Assembly: GCA_964371155.1 (NCBI GenBank)
Contig: CAYJLI010000054.1
Location: 1-13,746 of the forward strand
Source: CAYJEQ01 sp964371155
GTDB taxonomy: Bacteria; Bacillota; Clostridia; Oscillospirales; Ruminococcaceae
Length of the DNA: 13,746 nt
Direction of reading: 5' to 3'
This document shows positions 6,212 through 13,650 of the stretch, one piece after another. The position numbers were made by a program, and so were the translations under genes. Under the pieces are notes generated by a model. It did no database searches and had not been told where the DNA came from. It worked only from the letters and a program-made list of their open reading frames with translations. How positions within the stretch are numbered: position 1 is the first letter of the stretch; each line of letters starts with the position of its first letter.

Positions 6212-6348
6212 TTATTGTTCTATCTTCCATGAATTAGATATCATTCGCTTATTCCAAAGTTCGCTGTAAATCCCCTTGTTCATAAGCAATACTTCGTGAT
6301 TTCCTTGCTCCGCTGTTTTTCTCCGCCCGAAAGAGATGAGCCGCCACT
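6212..6348 (-). pseudogene. Deleted remnant of an ABC exporter ATP-binding domain
   Basis: Reading the minus strand, one frame (6348-6310) gives SGGSSLSGGEKQR, the signature region of ABC exporters of the LSGGEKQR type. It then runs out of frame into unrelated residues. In the neighbouring frame, from about 6313 down to the TAA at 6214-6212, the sequence reads AEQGNHEVLLMNKGIYSELW and continues NKRMISNSWKIEQ, the typical C-terminal end of the same protein class. The Walker B, D-loop and H-loop region that should lie between them (roughly 70-80 residues) is absent and the frame changes at the junction. This is an internal deletion followed by loss of the N-terminal part, not a single sequencing error. 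No upstream continuation is seen beyond a TGA near 6366. It points the same way as oppF, just beyond its 3' end. Confidence 0.78.
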
Positions 6349-6390
6349 TTTTATCTGTTTTCGTCAAATTAATTACACTATAAAACAACA

Positions 6391-6430
6391 AAACGAGCCC
6401 CCACTTTTTCGGGTTGCTCGTTTTTGCTTT
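6391..6430. terminator. Bidirectional intrinsic terminator
   Basis: AAACGAGC (6391-6398) pairs with GCTCGTTT (6416-6423), and CCC/GGG extends the stem inside with a 2-base TT bulge. On the plus strand it is followed by TTGCTTTTTT; on the minus strand by TGTTGTTTTATAG. It sits between the converging pnuC and oppF genes and probably ends the opp operon transcript, 78 bases past the oppF stop, as well as any read-through from pnuC. Confidence 0.78.
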
Positions 6431-6507
6431 TTTAGGGATTAATACAGCAGCGTCATACTATCTATACTAATTTTATGCTTTTGCTATTATAGCAGACTCA
6501 TTAATTA

Positions 6508-7491
6508 CTATTCTACAATATGGCAAGCCACCATATGGCCTTCTTTTACACTGCGCATAGTAGGTTTTTCCACCTTGCATCGCTCAACAGCTTCTGGGCA
6601 TCTTGGGTGGAACGGGCATCCCGATGGCACATTGAGTGGGCTTGGGATTTCCCCTTGTAAGTTTATGCGCGCTCTCTGCTTTTCTTTGTAGTAGTCCGTT
6701 ATGGGGACAGCAGAAAGTAGTGCTTTGGTGTATGGATGCAGTGGGTTATCATAGAGCTCTGTGGCTTTTGTTTCCTCTACTAAATTACCTAGATACATTA
6801 CGCCGATAGTAGAGCTTATATGACGCACTACTGCTAAGTCATGCGCTACGAAGAGATAGGTAATCCCCAACTCTTTTTGTATTTTTTTAAATAAGTTTAT
6901 AATCTGTGCCTGAATTGAAACATCGAGCGCCGATACAGGCTCATCACATACAATCAAATCAGGATTGCAGGCGAGTGCCCTTGCAATTCCAAGGCGCTGT
7001 CTCTGGCCGCCGCTCATCTCATGTGGATAGCGGTAGCTCATGGATGGATCAAGCTCAACAGTGTAGAGAAGCTCATTTACACGCTTTTCCACATCTTCTT
7101 TTAGATGTGGTTTACCGTCGCTTCGCACTGCTTCTTCAAGTATTGCAAAGACGGAGTTTCTTGGGTCGAGTGAGCTGTATGGATCTTGGAAAATTAGCTG
7201 GATTTCTCTGCGGTATGCGGAGAAGTCCTTATCGCTCATCTTTGCTATCTCCATCCCTTTATAGTGGATTTCTCCTGCAGTGGGATTGTTGATTTTTAAG
7301 ATACATTTACCAAGTGTTGTCTTACCACAACCTGACTCCCCTACAAGGCCGTATGTTTCACCCTTTGGTACATGAAATGAAACACCGTCAACAGCTTTAA
7401 CTGTACCTGCTGGCACGGAGAAAATTCCTTTTGTTACCTCAAAATGCATTTTGAGATTTTCTACTTTTAAAAGTATATCGCTATTATTCAT
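6508..7491 (-). CDS. oppF: Peptide/nickel ABC transporter ATP-binding protein, OppF/DppF type
   Basis: One of two ATPases that power the family-5 importer. From ATG 7491 it has 327 residues. Walker A GESGCGKTT (51-59), Q-loop Q102, signature MSGGQRQR (159-166), Walker B LIVCDEP (179-185, catalytic E184) and H-loop H217 are all present, so it should hydrolyse ATP. The C-terminal oligopeptide-type domain has C292, C298, C305 and C323, the cysteine set that binds an Fe-S cluster in some Opp/Dpp ATPases. A TTG at 7506 extends the frame, but ATG 7491 has GGAGGG 7 bases before it. The start overlaps the oppD end by 8 bases (7484-7491), indicating translational coupling. It is the last gene of the operon. 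The substrate class (peptide, nickel, other) cannot be fixed from the ATPase. Confidence 0.95.
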   Translation of the reverse strand: MNNSDILLKVENLKMHFEVTKGIFSVPAGTVKAVDGVSFHVPKGETYGLVGESGCGKTTLGKCILKINNPTAGEIHYKGMEIAKMSDKDFSAYRREIQLIFQDPYSSLDPRNSVFAILEEAVRSDGKPHLKEDVEKRVNELLYTVELDPSMSYRYPHEMSGGQRQRLGIARALACNPDLIVCDEPVSALDVSIQAQIINLFKKIQKELGITYLFVAHDLAVVRHISSTIGVMYLGNLVEETKATELYDNPLHPYTKALLSAVPITDYYKEKQRARINLQGEIPSPLNVPSGCPFHPRCPEAVERCKVEKPTMRSVKEGHMVACHIVE

Positions 7492-8482
7492 TGTTTTGCC
7501 CTCCAATCATCACATGGCAAGCGGAGAAATGATCGTTCCCATGGTCATGCATAGTTGGTGCGGGACTATTTCGGCATATATCACATGCATGCCTACATCT
7601 TGGTAGAAACGCACAGGTCTCGGGCAGTTTTGAAAGAATTGGAGGAGCACCTATAATAGGCACTAACTCTTCATCAGTACTTGATTCAAGCTTAGGTACG
7701 GAATTTAAAAGTCCTATTGTATATGGATGCTTTGGATCTGTTAAAATCTGCTCTGTTGTGCCAGATTCTACAATCTTTCCTGCGTACATTACATATACAC
7801 GCTCTGCATAACGAGTAACAAGTCCTAAGTTATGTGTGATGATAATTAGAGAGGTGTTATTCTCCTCTACCATATCCTGTAACAAGTCCATAACCTGCGC
7901 CTGTGTAGTAACATCGAGTGCGGTTGTTGGCTCATCTGCAATTATAAGCTTTGAATTACATGCCGCCGCAGTCGCAATCATAACACGCTGACGCATACCA
8001 CCACTCATTTCAAAGGGGTAGTTATTCATCCTTGCAGCAGGCTCAGGAATACCTACGCTTTCAAGTGCCTTGACTCCACGCTCCCACGCCTCTTTTTTAG
8101 AGACTTTTGAATGTGTGCGAATTACTTCGCTTAGCTGCTTACCAACTGTAATAACAGGGTTTAGTGAGGTCATTGGTTCTTGGAAAATCATAGCTATTTG
8201 AGCACCTCTAATACTGCGTATCTCATCAGATTTAGGGCCGTATTTTAGTATATCAACTCCATCAAAAATAACCTCTCCCCCCATAATTTTACCGGGAGGG
8301 CTCTGAACTAATTGCATTACGGACATTTGAGTAACCGATTTCCCACAACCGGATTCACCAACTACTGCTATTACCTCGCCTTTGTTTACATAATACGATA
8401 CATCATCAACCGATTTTACTTCGCCTTCAGCCGTAAAGAAAGAGGTTTTAAGATTTTTAACTTCAAGTAATTTTTCGCTCAT
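7484..8482 (-). CDS. oppD: Peptide/nickel ABC transporter ATP-binding protein, OppD/DppD type
   Basis: Partner ATPase of OppF, 332 residues. It shows Walker A GESGCGKSV (42-50), Q-loop Q101, signature MSGGMRQR (159-166), Walker B LIIADEP (179-185, E184) and H-loop H217. The signature has methionine where OppF has glutamine, which is common in OppD. The C-terminal domain has a cysteine cluster C290, C296, C300, C303 and C322, which may hold an Fe-S cluster. AGAGG lies 9 bases before the ATG. The ATG shares one base with the oppC stop (TAATG), so the genes are tightly coupled. Membrane-peripheral on the cytoplasmic side, paired with OppC and OppB. Confidence 0.95.
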   Translation of the reverse strand: MSEKLLEVKNLKTSFFTAEGEVKSVDDVSYYVNKGEVIAVVGESGCGKSVTQMSVMQLVQSPPGKIMGGEVIFDGVDILKYGPKSDEIRSIRGAQIAMIFQEPMTSLNPVITVGKQLSEVIRTHSKVSKKEAWERGVKALESVGIPEPAARMNNYPFEMSGGMRQRVMIATAAACNSKLIIADEPTTALDVTTQAQVMDLLQDMVEENNTSLIIITHNLGLVTRYAERVYVMYAGKIVESGTTEQILTDPKHPYTIGLLNSVPKLESSTDEELVPIIGAPPILSKLPETCAFLPRCRHACDICRNSPAPTMHDHGNDHFSACHVMIGGQNNE

Positions 8483-9369
8483 TATAGCTTACCTCTCAAT
8501 CTTGGGTCTAATGCATCACGGAGGCTGTCTCCGACAACATTGAATGAAATAATCAAAAGAATAATGCATATACCGGGCACGATAGCAAGCTCAGGAGCTT
8601 GTAAAAGGTGTGGATAGGCATCATCTACCATATTTCCCCATGTTGCGGTTGGTGGGGCAAGCCCTACACCTAAATAGCTCATGGTGGATTCTGTCATAAT
8701 TGCATTACCTAAATTTATAGTGTATAAAACTATCAGTGATGGAAATGTATTAGGGAGTAGATGCTTAGTTAGAATTTGTCGGTCTTTTTGACCTACAAGG
8801 CGTGACGCAATGATATAATCATTTTCTCTAAGCGACATTACAAGCCCATTTACCATACGGATATAAGTTGGCACCATACCTATACCTATCGCAAGTGTAA
8901 GGCTCAGTATTGAGCTTCCGAGTAAGCTTGCGATAATTAGTGTGAATACCATTCCTGGAATACTAAGTATTACATCTGTGGCACCCATAATTACTGTGCG
9001 CACCATGCCGCCTACATATCCCGAAATAAGACCTAATGCTATTCCAACAAATGCGGCAAATGTTCCTGCAAGTAAGCTTACATAAACAGATACACGCCCA
9101 CCATAAATTATACGGCTGAGCACATCACGGCCGAGGAAGTCGGTTCCTAAAAGATGCTCTGTGCTAAAGTCGGCAAATTTGTTGAGCAAGTCCTGTTCAT
9201 TTGGGTCATATGGTGCTACAAATGGAGCAAAAATTGATACAAATACAAATATAAGCAGGAAAGCTGTGCAAAGCTTTACAAGTATTCCACGACCAAAGAA
9301 AATTCTAAGCATTTGTTGCCTATTTTTTCTTTTGGTTTCTTTTTGGATTTCATTAACTGTTTTTTCCAT
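8482..9369 (-). CDS. oppC: Peptide/nickel ABC transporter permease, OppC/DppC type
   Basis: Second membrane subunit of the importer. The N-terminal cytoplasmic tail is basic, the first membrane segment spans about 30-52, and an external segment carries HLLGTDFLGRDVLSRIIYGG (residues 72-91), the hallmark of OppC/DppC. Further membrane segments follow near 96-118, 127-150, 155-178, 208-230 and 262-282. The ATPase-contact loop is at about 182-207, ending in HLLPN. The protein ends in SLRDALDPRLRG, standard for the family. Two ATGs are adjacent (9372 and 9369). GGGGTGAT fits the second better, so 9369 is used (295 residues); the difference is one residue. The oppB TGA lies inside the same ribosome site, so translation is coupled. 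Confidence 0.94.
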   Translation of the reverse strand: MEKTVNEIQKETKRKNRQQMLRIFFGRGILVKLCTAFLLIFVFVSIFAPFVAPYDPNEQDLLNKFADFSTEHLLGTDFLGRDVLSRIIYGGRVSVYVSLLAGTFAAFVGIALGLISGYVGGMVRTVIMGATDVILSIPGMVFTLIIASLLGSSILSLTLAIGIGMVPTYIRMVNGLVMSLRENDYIIASRLVGQKDRQILTKHLLPNTFPSLIVLYTINLGNAIMTESTMSYLGVGLAPPTATWGNMVDDAYPHLLQAPELAIVPGICIILLIISFNVVGDSLRDALDPRLRGKL

Positions 9370-9373
9370 CATA

Positions 9374-10327
9374 TCACCCCATAGACTTTCTTACTCGAGG
9401 GTCGATATATCCATAGGCGATATCGACAAACAAGTTACAAAATACTGTTACAATAGAAATAACTAAAACACATGCCATAACTATGAAATAGTCACGACCT
9501 TGTATACCTGAGAGAAGGAGCTGCCCTATCCCTGGGATATTGAAAATATTTTCTATAATAACTGCACCTGCCACTATATTTCGCATTTGAAGCCCTATAA
9601 TTGTAACTACGGGTATAAGGGCATTTTTTAGTGTATGTCCCATAATTATTTTAGACTCAGGCAGACCATTCGCCCTTGCTGTACGTATGTAATCTTGATT
9701 GATTACTTCAAGTATGTTTGAGCGGGTTTGTCTGGCTATTATTGCAACTGTATAAATCGCATTTACCACTATCGGCCAAAATGCCTTATAACAGTAATCG
9801 GCAAAGTCCTCACTTGGGGCGGTATAACCTTGTAGGGGTATTAGTCCCAAATTTAGCCCCAATATAATAACGCCAAAAATCGCTACTAAGAATCTGGGGC
9901 TTCCTAAAAATAAATTCACAAGAAATGTTAATGCTTGGTCAATCCATGTTCCACGTTTTACTGCAGATGTAATACCCACTCCAAGACCGATTATAACACC
10001 AAACACAAGACCTGGCAGGCCTATTGATATGCTTCGTGGTAAACGCTCAGAGATAAATGCTGTTACATCTCTCTCATTTAGAATGGAAACACCGAAATCA
10101 CCGTAAAGCACGATGTTTTTAAACCAGTTATAGTACTGGACTAAAATAGGGTCGTTTAAATTATGTTTTTCTCGATATGCATCAATGGCACTTTGAGTTG
10201 CAGATTCTCCTAAGGCGATACGTGCGGGGTCGCCTGCAAGCACTTGCATCAGAACAAAGACCAATAATGACACTAAGAATATTAAAAAAAGTGAAATTAG
10301 CACTTTCTTTAAGATATACTTTATCAT
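9374..10327 (-). CDS. oppB: Peptide/nickel ABC transporter permease, OppB/DppB type
   Basis: First membrane subunit of the importer, 317 residues. It has an N-terminal membrane segment (about 9-30), the GDPAR motif (32-36) and the extracytoplasmic LNDPILVQYYNWFKNIVLYGDFG stretch (57-79, core DPILVQYYNW). Further membrane segments lie near 101-121, 132-157, 184-200, 234-256 and 283-304. The ATPase-contact loop DYIRTARANGLPESKII (212-228) is followed by HTLKNALIPV, and IENIFNIPGIGQLL (258-271) is a family signature. GGGAG lies 7 bases before the ATG. It is separated from the oppA-like gene by 141 bases containing a strong hairpin, but belongs to the same transcription unit by direction and function. 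Confidence 0.94.
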   Translation of the reverse strand: MIKYILKKVLISLFLIFLVSLLVFVLMQVLAGDPARIALGESATQSAIDAYREKHNLNDPILVQYYNWFKNIVLYGDFGVSILNERDVTAFISERLPRSISIGLPGLVFGVIIGLGVGITSAVKRGTWIDQALTFLVNLFLGSPRFLVAIFGVIILGLNLGLIPLQGYTAPSEDFADYCYKAFWPIVVNAIYTVAIIARQTRSNILEVINQDYIRTARANGLPESKIIMGHTLKNALIPVVTIIGLQMRNIVAGAVIIENIFNIPGIGQLLLSGIQGRDYFIVMACVLVISIVTVFCNLFVDIAYGYIDPRVRKSMG

Positions 10328-10400
10328 ATGTTAGCTCCCATCTTCCGAATTGCGCAAACTTTTACTTTAGTAAATAGTTACTGCGTTAAAACAATTAATT

Positions 10401-10443
10401 TTCGGGGTGTTTTCCACGCCAGAGGCGGGGAAAGCACCCCGAA
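10401..10443 (-). other. 15-bp hairpin in the oppA-oppB gap
   Basis: TTCGGGGTGTTTTCC (10401-10415) pairs with GGAAAGCACCCCGAA (10429-10443) with one G-T pair, and CGCC/GGCG extends the stem inside. On the minus strand it is followed by AATTAATTGTTTTAACG, a mixed, weakly T-rich tail. It probably acts as a partial terminator or an RNA stabiliser that gives more binding protein than permease, a common arrangement in binding-protein-dependent importers. Confidence 0.72.
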
Positions 10444-10468
10444 TTATAGGTTTCCCTAAAATATTTAA

Positions 10469-12106
10469 TTATTTATCAAGCCATGCATTGCTTAAATCGG
10501 AAACAGAGTAGAACACTTCACCGATACCAGAATCCATAACATAATCATTAACTGCAAATAGTGTTGCAACTTCTGCTATGTTGTAGAATATGCAGTGTTC
10601 GTCTACAAGTAGGCGATTAGCTTCACCAACCATTGCAAGTTCTTCTTCGAGTGAAGAAGCAGCAACAGAAGTTCTTAGTGCAGCATCTACATCGGAAGGA
10701 CGAAGCATTGTTGTAACGCCAAGTACGTTTCCGTCAAGACCTTGAACGAACATTGAAGCCATCTGCATTGGTGCACTTACATAAACGCTTGAGCCGTGTA
10801 GCCACATACCATCGCCCCAACCAGCTTGTGCTTGGTTAGCGTCAGCGCCGGAAAGCATCTTGATGTTTACAGTGATGCCAACTTCTGCAAGGTAGCTTTG
10901 GATGATTGTTGCAAGCTCTGGCATAACGCCTGCAGAGTCAACTGTTAGGTTAACTTCGAAACCGTCTGGATAGCCAGCTTCTGTTAGTAATTCTTTTGCT
11001 CTTTCAGGGTTGTATTCGTAGCCCTGTACTGTATCGGAGTAGAAGTATTCACCAACACCGAACTGATTACGAGCGATAGCGTAATCACCGAAAACAGCTG
11101 CAACCATTTCTTCGCTGTTGATAGCGTGGCTGATAGCCTGACGAACAAGTAGATCACCTGTTGGGTCATTGCCTGCTGTATTTAGTGAGTTAAATACTAA
11201 TAGGTAGTCATGGGATTTTACAGCACAAGTACCAATGTTTACACCGCCGCTTGCAGCAAGTGTGTCTGCTGTTGTGCTATTTACTGCTAAAAGTGCATCG
11301 ATTTCTTCTGATTGAAGCGCTGCAGTTGCAACGAGGTTATCTGTGTAGATGATGTATTCAACTGCATCAAGATTTACATCGCCACCCCAGTAATCATCTC
11401 TTGCTTCGAATCTCTTAGAAACATCGTATTCCCAATTTGTCATTACAAATGGGCCTGTTCCGCAAGGATTAGCTTCGATAGTTGCTTCATCGTTTGCGTT
11501 AAAGAATGTTGGTGAAGTCATGTAACCTGGCTCACGGGAGTAAGCGTAAGGTATGATTGAGCTCCATGTGTGTAGGTTTAGCTGTACTGTATCTTCATCG
11601 ATGATTTCTGTGGATTCAACAGAAGATAGCAGAGCTTCTACACGTAGACCAACTTCGAGATAATGGTCTAAGTTCCATTTTAGTGCTTCTGCATCAAAAG
11701 CAGTACCGTCGGAGAATGTGATACCTGGACGAATGTTGAAGGTATATGTCATTGCTTCTGAATCCATTTCATAGCTCTCAAGTAGCCATGGATCTACGGA
11801 ACCGTTTTCATTTGGTTTAAATAGGGATTCGTATACTGGCCAAGAGTAGTAATAGTCTACTCCTGCGCCTGTTAGGCTAAAGTTTGACATGTTGTGAATA
11901 TGCTCTGAGCTAACACCAATTTTAAGTGTACCGCCCTGTTTTACTGTGCCCTCAGCTTCGGGAGCTGCTTCTGAGGAATCGCCTTCAGCGGGAGCGGATG
12001 TGCTCTCACTTTCTTCTGCAGGTTCGGATGCTGGTGCGGATGAACAAGCTGATAGAGTTCCTGTTAGCATTGCCATTGCGAGTGCTATTGCTAAAATCTT
12101 TTTCAT
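10469..12106 (-). CDS. oppA: ABC transporter substrate-binding lipoprotein, SBP family 5 (OppA/DppA-like)
   Basis: Extracellular lipid-anchored receptor of the importer. The signal peptide MKKILAIALAMAMLTG ends in the lipobox LSAC, with C21 as the lipid-attachment cysteine. Residues 22-55 form a low-complexity Ser/Ala/Glu/Pro linker. The mature domain starts with KQGGTLKIGVSSE (56-68) and has the family-5 signature region: VYESLFKPNENGSVDPWLLE (91-110), then YTFNIRPGITFSDGTAFDAE (121-140). At 545 residues the size is usual. AAAGG lies 9 bases before the ATG. It follows the lyase-like gene after 54 bases and precedes oppB. Family 5 covers peptides, nickel, opines, glutathione and some sugars; the pocket cannot be judged here. 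The partner enzyme upstream suggests a small organic compound is possible as well as peptides. Confidence 0.94.
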   Translation of the reverse strand: MKKILAIALAMAMLTGTLSACSSAPASEPAEESESTSAPAEGDSSEAAPEAEGTVKQGGTLKIGVSSEHIHNMSNFSLTGAGVDYYYSWPVYESLFKPNENGSVDPWLLESYEMDSEAMTYTFNIRPGITFSDGTAFDAEALKWNLDHYLEVGLRVEALLSSVESTEIIDEDTVQLNLHTWSSIIPYAYSREPGYMTSPTFFNANDEATIEANPCGTGPFVMTNWEYDVSKRFEARDDYWGGDVNLDAVEYIIYTDNLVATAALQSEEIDALLAVNSTTADTLAASGGVNIGTCAVKSHDYLLVFNSLNTAGNDPTGDLLVRQAISHAINSEEMVAAVFGDYAIARNQFGVGEYFYSDTVQGYEYNPERAKELLTEAGYPDGFEVNLTVDSAGVMPELATIIQSYLAEVGITVNIKMLSGADANQAQAGWGDGMWLHGSSVYVSAPMQMASMFVQGLDGNVLGVTTMLRPSDVDAALRTSVAASSLEEELAMVGEANRLLVDEHCIFYNIAEVATLFAVNDYVMDSGIGEVFYSVSDLSNAWLDK

Positions 12107-12160
12107 ATTAACAAACCTTTCTAAATTTAGTAGATTAGAGTTTTACCTCAAATCTCTTCT

Positions 12161-13126
12161 TTATTTCTCCGATAGTTTATTATCGGGAACAAGCTTATCT
12201 GTAGGGCCACAGAATCCTAATTGTTTGCGGTATGCAAATGCATCTTCGGGGTTTTTAGTATAGCGCTGTTCTATTTCAGCCCATTTGCCATCACTTAAGA
12301 AGCATGTCATAGGTGAGTAATAGAAATGATATCCTGTATAGTCGTAATGTTCCATTACATAGTCATTATTTTTATTTTCAAATACATGGCGTCCTGTATC
12401 GAGCATCGCATACATTGCAGCACGGAAAGAATAGTGAATGCCAGTAAATCTATATCCCGCTTTAAGTAGTGCAGGTGCATCCTCAGCCTTATCGCCTGGG
12501 TCTAAATCAGGGTACCACATTGGGAAATTAAGCATTTCGCCGATTTTTAGTGCTCCTTGAAGCTTGCCTCCGTATTTTTTAGAACGGTTTAACTCAAGTG
12601 GGCAAATTAAATCAACACCCACATCTATGTAGGCTTTGCAACGAGCTATAAATCCATCTAAGTCTTCATCCATTTTATGCTTTGTGCTAACCATTAATAG
12701 GCAATCAGTTCCCTCAAGCCCATCTTTAGCGGCTTTTAGCCTGTAACAAGCATCTTCGATAGAAGCTATGCCCGGCTTACTGAGCTCACAACCGTCGGTA
12801 ATTAGAATACAATCCGCACCTGCTCTTGCCATTCTGCGGCACGCATGGTATGTTTGCAGAGGTCTTCCAAATCCTTCGTCAGCGTCAATAAACAGTGGCA
12901 TGTCCGTCATATAGGTGATACGCTCAATCATGTGGCAGTATTCATCTATAGATAGTAGATTTAGGTCGGGTATACCTGTCTGTGAGCAAGCAAAGTCACT
13001 GCTTGAAATCATAACCATTTCAAATCCGTTCATCTCTGCTGCTTTTGTGGAAATACAATCGTAAATTTCAGGAACATAATAAAATTTATCTTCCTTCATA
13101 TACTCCCTGAGTGTCTTTTTACTCAT
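12161..13126 (-). CDS. PEP mutase/isocitrate lyase superfamily protein, catalytic cysteine absent
   Basis: Members of this (beta/alpha)8 superfamily make or break C-C or C-P bonds at a 2-keto acid enolate held by Mg2+. From ATG 13126 the protein has 321 residues. YDCIS (22-26), TGIPDLNLLSIDEY (50-63) and the metal-binding DADEGFG (81-87) are clear family marks. Where 2-methylisocitrate lyase has IEDQ...KRCGH, this protein has ITDGCELSKPG (109-119), so the catalytic Cys is Pro118 and the first Glu is Thr110. It is therefore unlikely to be a classical isocitrate or methylisocitrate lyase; a hydrolase, mutase, decarboxylase or new lyase is possible. A GTG at 13153 would add nine residues, but ATG 13126 has AGGACAGG ending 7 bases before it. 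It is first in the operon with the family-5 importer, so it probably acts on the imported compound or a product of it. Confidence 0.85.
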   Translation of the reverse strand: MSKKTLREYMKEDKFYYVPEIYDCISTKAAEMNGFEMVMISSSDFACSQTGIPDLNLLSIDEYCHMIERITYMTDMPLFIDADEGFGRPLQTYHACRRMARAGADCILITDGCELSKPGIASIEDACYRLKAAKDGLEGTDCLLMVSTKHKMDEDLDGFIARCKAYIDVGVDLICPLELNRSKKYGGKLQGALKIGEMLNFPMWYPDLDPGDKAEDAPALLKAGYRFTGIHYSFRAAMYAMLDTGRHVFENKNNDYVMEHYDYTGYHFYYSPMTCFLSDGKWAEIEQRYTKNPEDAFAYRKQLGFCGPTDKLVPDNKLSEK

Positions 13127-13161
13127 CTTTATACCTGTCCTTTCATGTTGCACTGCTCAAA

Positions 13162-13190
13162 AATATACTTAATATATACTTTGAACACAA
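13162..13190 (-). promoter_or_regulatory. Candidate promoter of the lyase-opp operon
   Basis: On the minus strand TTGTGT (13190-13185) and TATATT (13167-13162) are 17 bases apart, giving a start near 13155, about 29 bases before the ATG. The -35 box lies within the dyad TTGAA-N5-TTCAA (13181-13195). In such AT-rich sequence other -10 choices exist, so this is tentative. Confidence 0.35.
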
Positions 13191-13265
13191 TTCAAATAGA
13201 TATACAATAATATGACTTTAAGTTTTTATCTTACAAATGTAAAAACATTAAATTTTATGTCTAAA

Positions 13266-13296
13266 TTGTATACTTATCATGCTGTATAGTATACAA
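13266..13296. promoter_or_regulatory. 9-bp inverted repeat TTGTATACT/AGTATACAA, putative operator
   Basis: TTGTATACT (13266-13274) and AGTATACAA (13288-13296) are perfect inverted copies separated by 13 bases. Each arm contains the GTATAC palindrome that is also the core of the putative GntR operator at 3457-3466. It is about 75 bases upstream of the candidate -35 box, a position more typical of an activator site or a second distant operator. Confidence 0.4.
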
Positions 13297-13552
13297 CATA
13301 TAAACATATTAATGCAAGTGGCATAATATACAAATTGGCATGTAAAAATTTGTATAAAAATGAAAGAAAATGATTTAAATTTAGGCGAGCCCTTATGAAT
13401 TCCAAGAAATTCATTCTATACTTTTTTTAATCAATAAAATAAACTATATAAAATATATATATAACCTATTACAATTTTAGCTTTTTTGTATCAAAATGTA
13501 AATTGTATTAACAAATTTGTAACAACTCCGCATTTAGTAGATTCAATAATAA

Positions 13553-13650
13553 TTATGCACTATTTTCGTATTTTTTTACTATTCCCACAATATTATCACT
13601 GGTGTGTTCGATGGCAATTAGTGCAGAGCTTATATGTTTTTTAAGATTAA
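13553..13650 (-). pseudogene. Faint broken coding trace, unidentified
   Basis: On the minus strand, between an in-frame TGA near 13650 and a TAA at 13555-13553, about 32 codons have a heptad-like pattern (ISSALIAIEHTSDNIVGIVKKY) that resembles the end of a coiled-coil signalling protein such as a chemotaxis receptor. There is no start codon with a ribosome site and the other frames also break nearby. It may be the decayed 3' end of a gene beyond the window, or chance. I cannot name it. Confidence 0.18.

Larger units (their letters stand above)
6139..6507. other. Intergenic region between pnuC and oppF
   Basis: The 369 bases between the converging pnuC and oppF stops hold an AT-rich hairpin (6187-6203), a decayed ABC ATPase remnant (6212-6348, minus) and a bidirectional terminator (6391-6430). 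I see no intact gene. Confidence 0.7.

Noticed and set aside
6212..6348. Functional frameshifted ABC gene caused by a single sequencing error
   Set aside because: The Walker B to H-loop region and the entire N-terminal half are missing, so one base correction would not restore a gene.
6508..12106. Assignment of the importer as a nickel transporter supplying the LarA-like enzyme
   Set aside because: Family-5 receptors include nickel binders, but the operon leads with an organic-acid type enzyme and no nickel-specific feature can be read from the receptor sequence.
13395..13425. Intrinsic terminator formed by ATGAATT/AATTCAT and the following T-run
   Set aside because: The stem is only 7 AT-rich pairs, the T-run starts about 7 bases after it, and no plus-strand gene precedes it.
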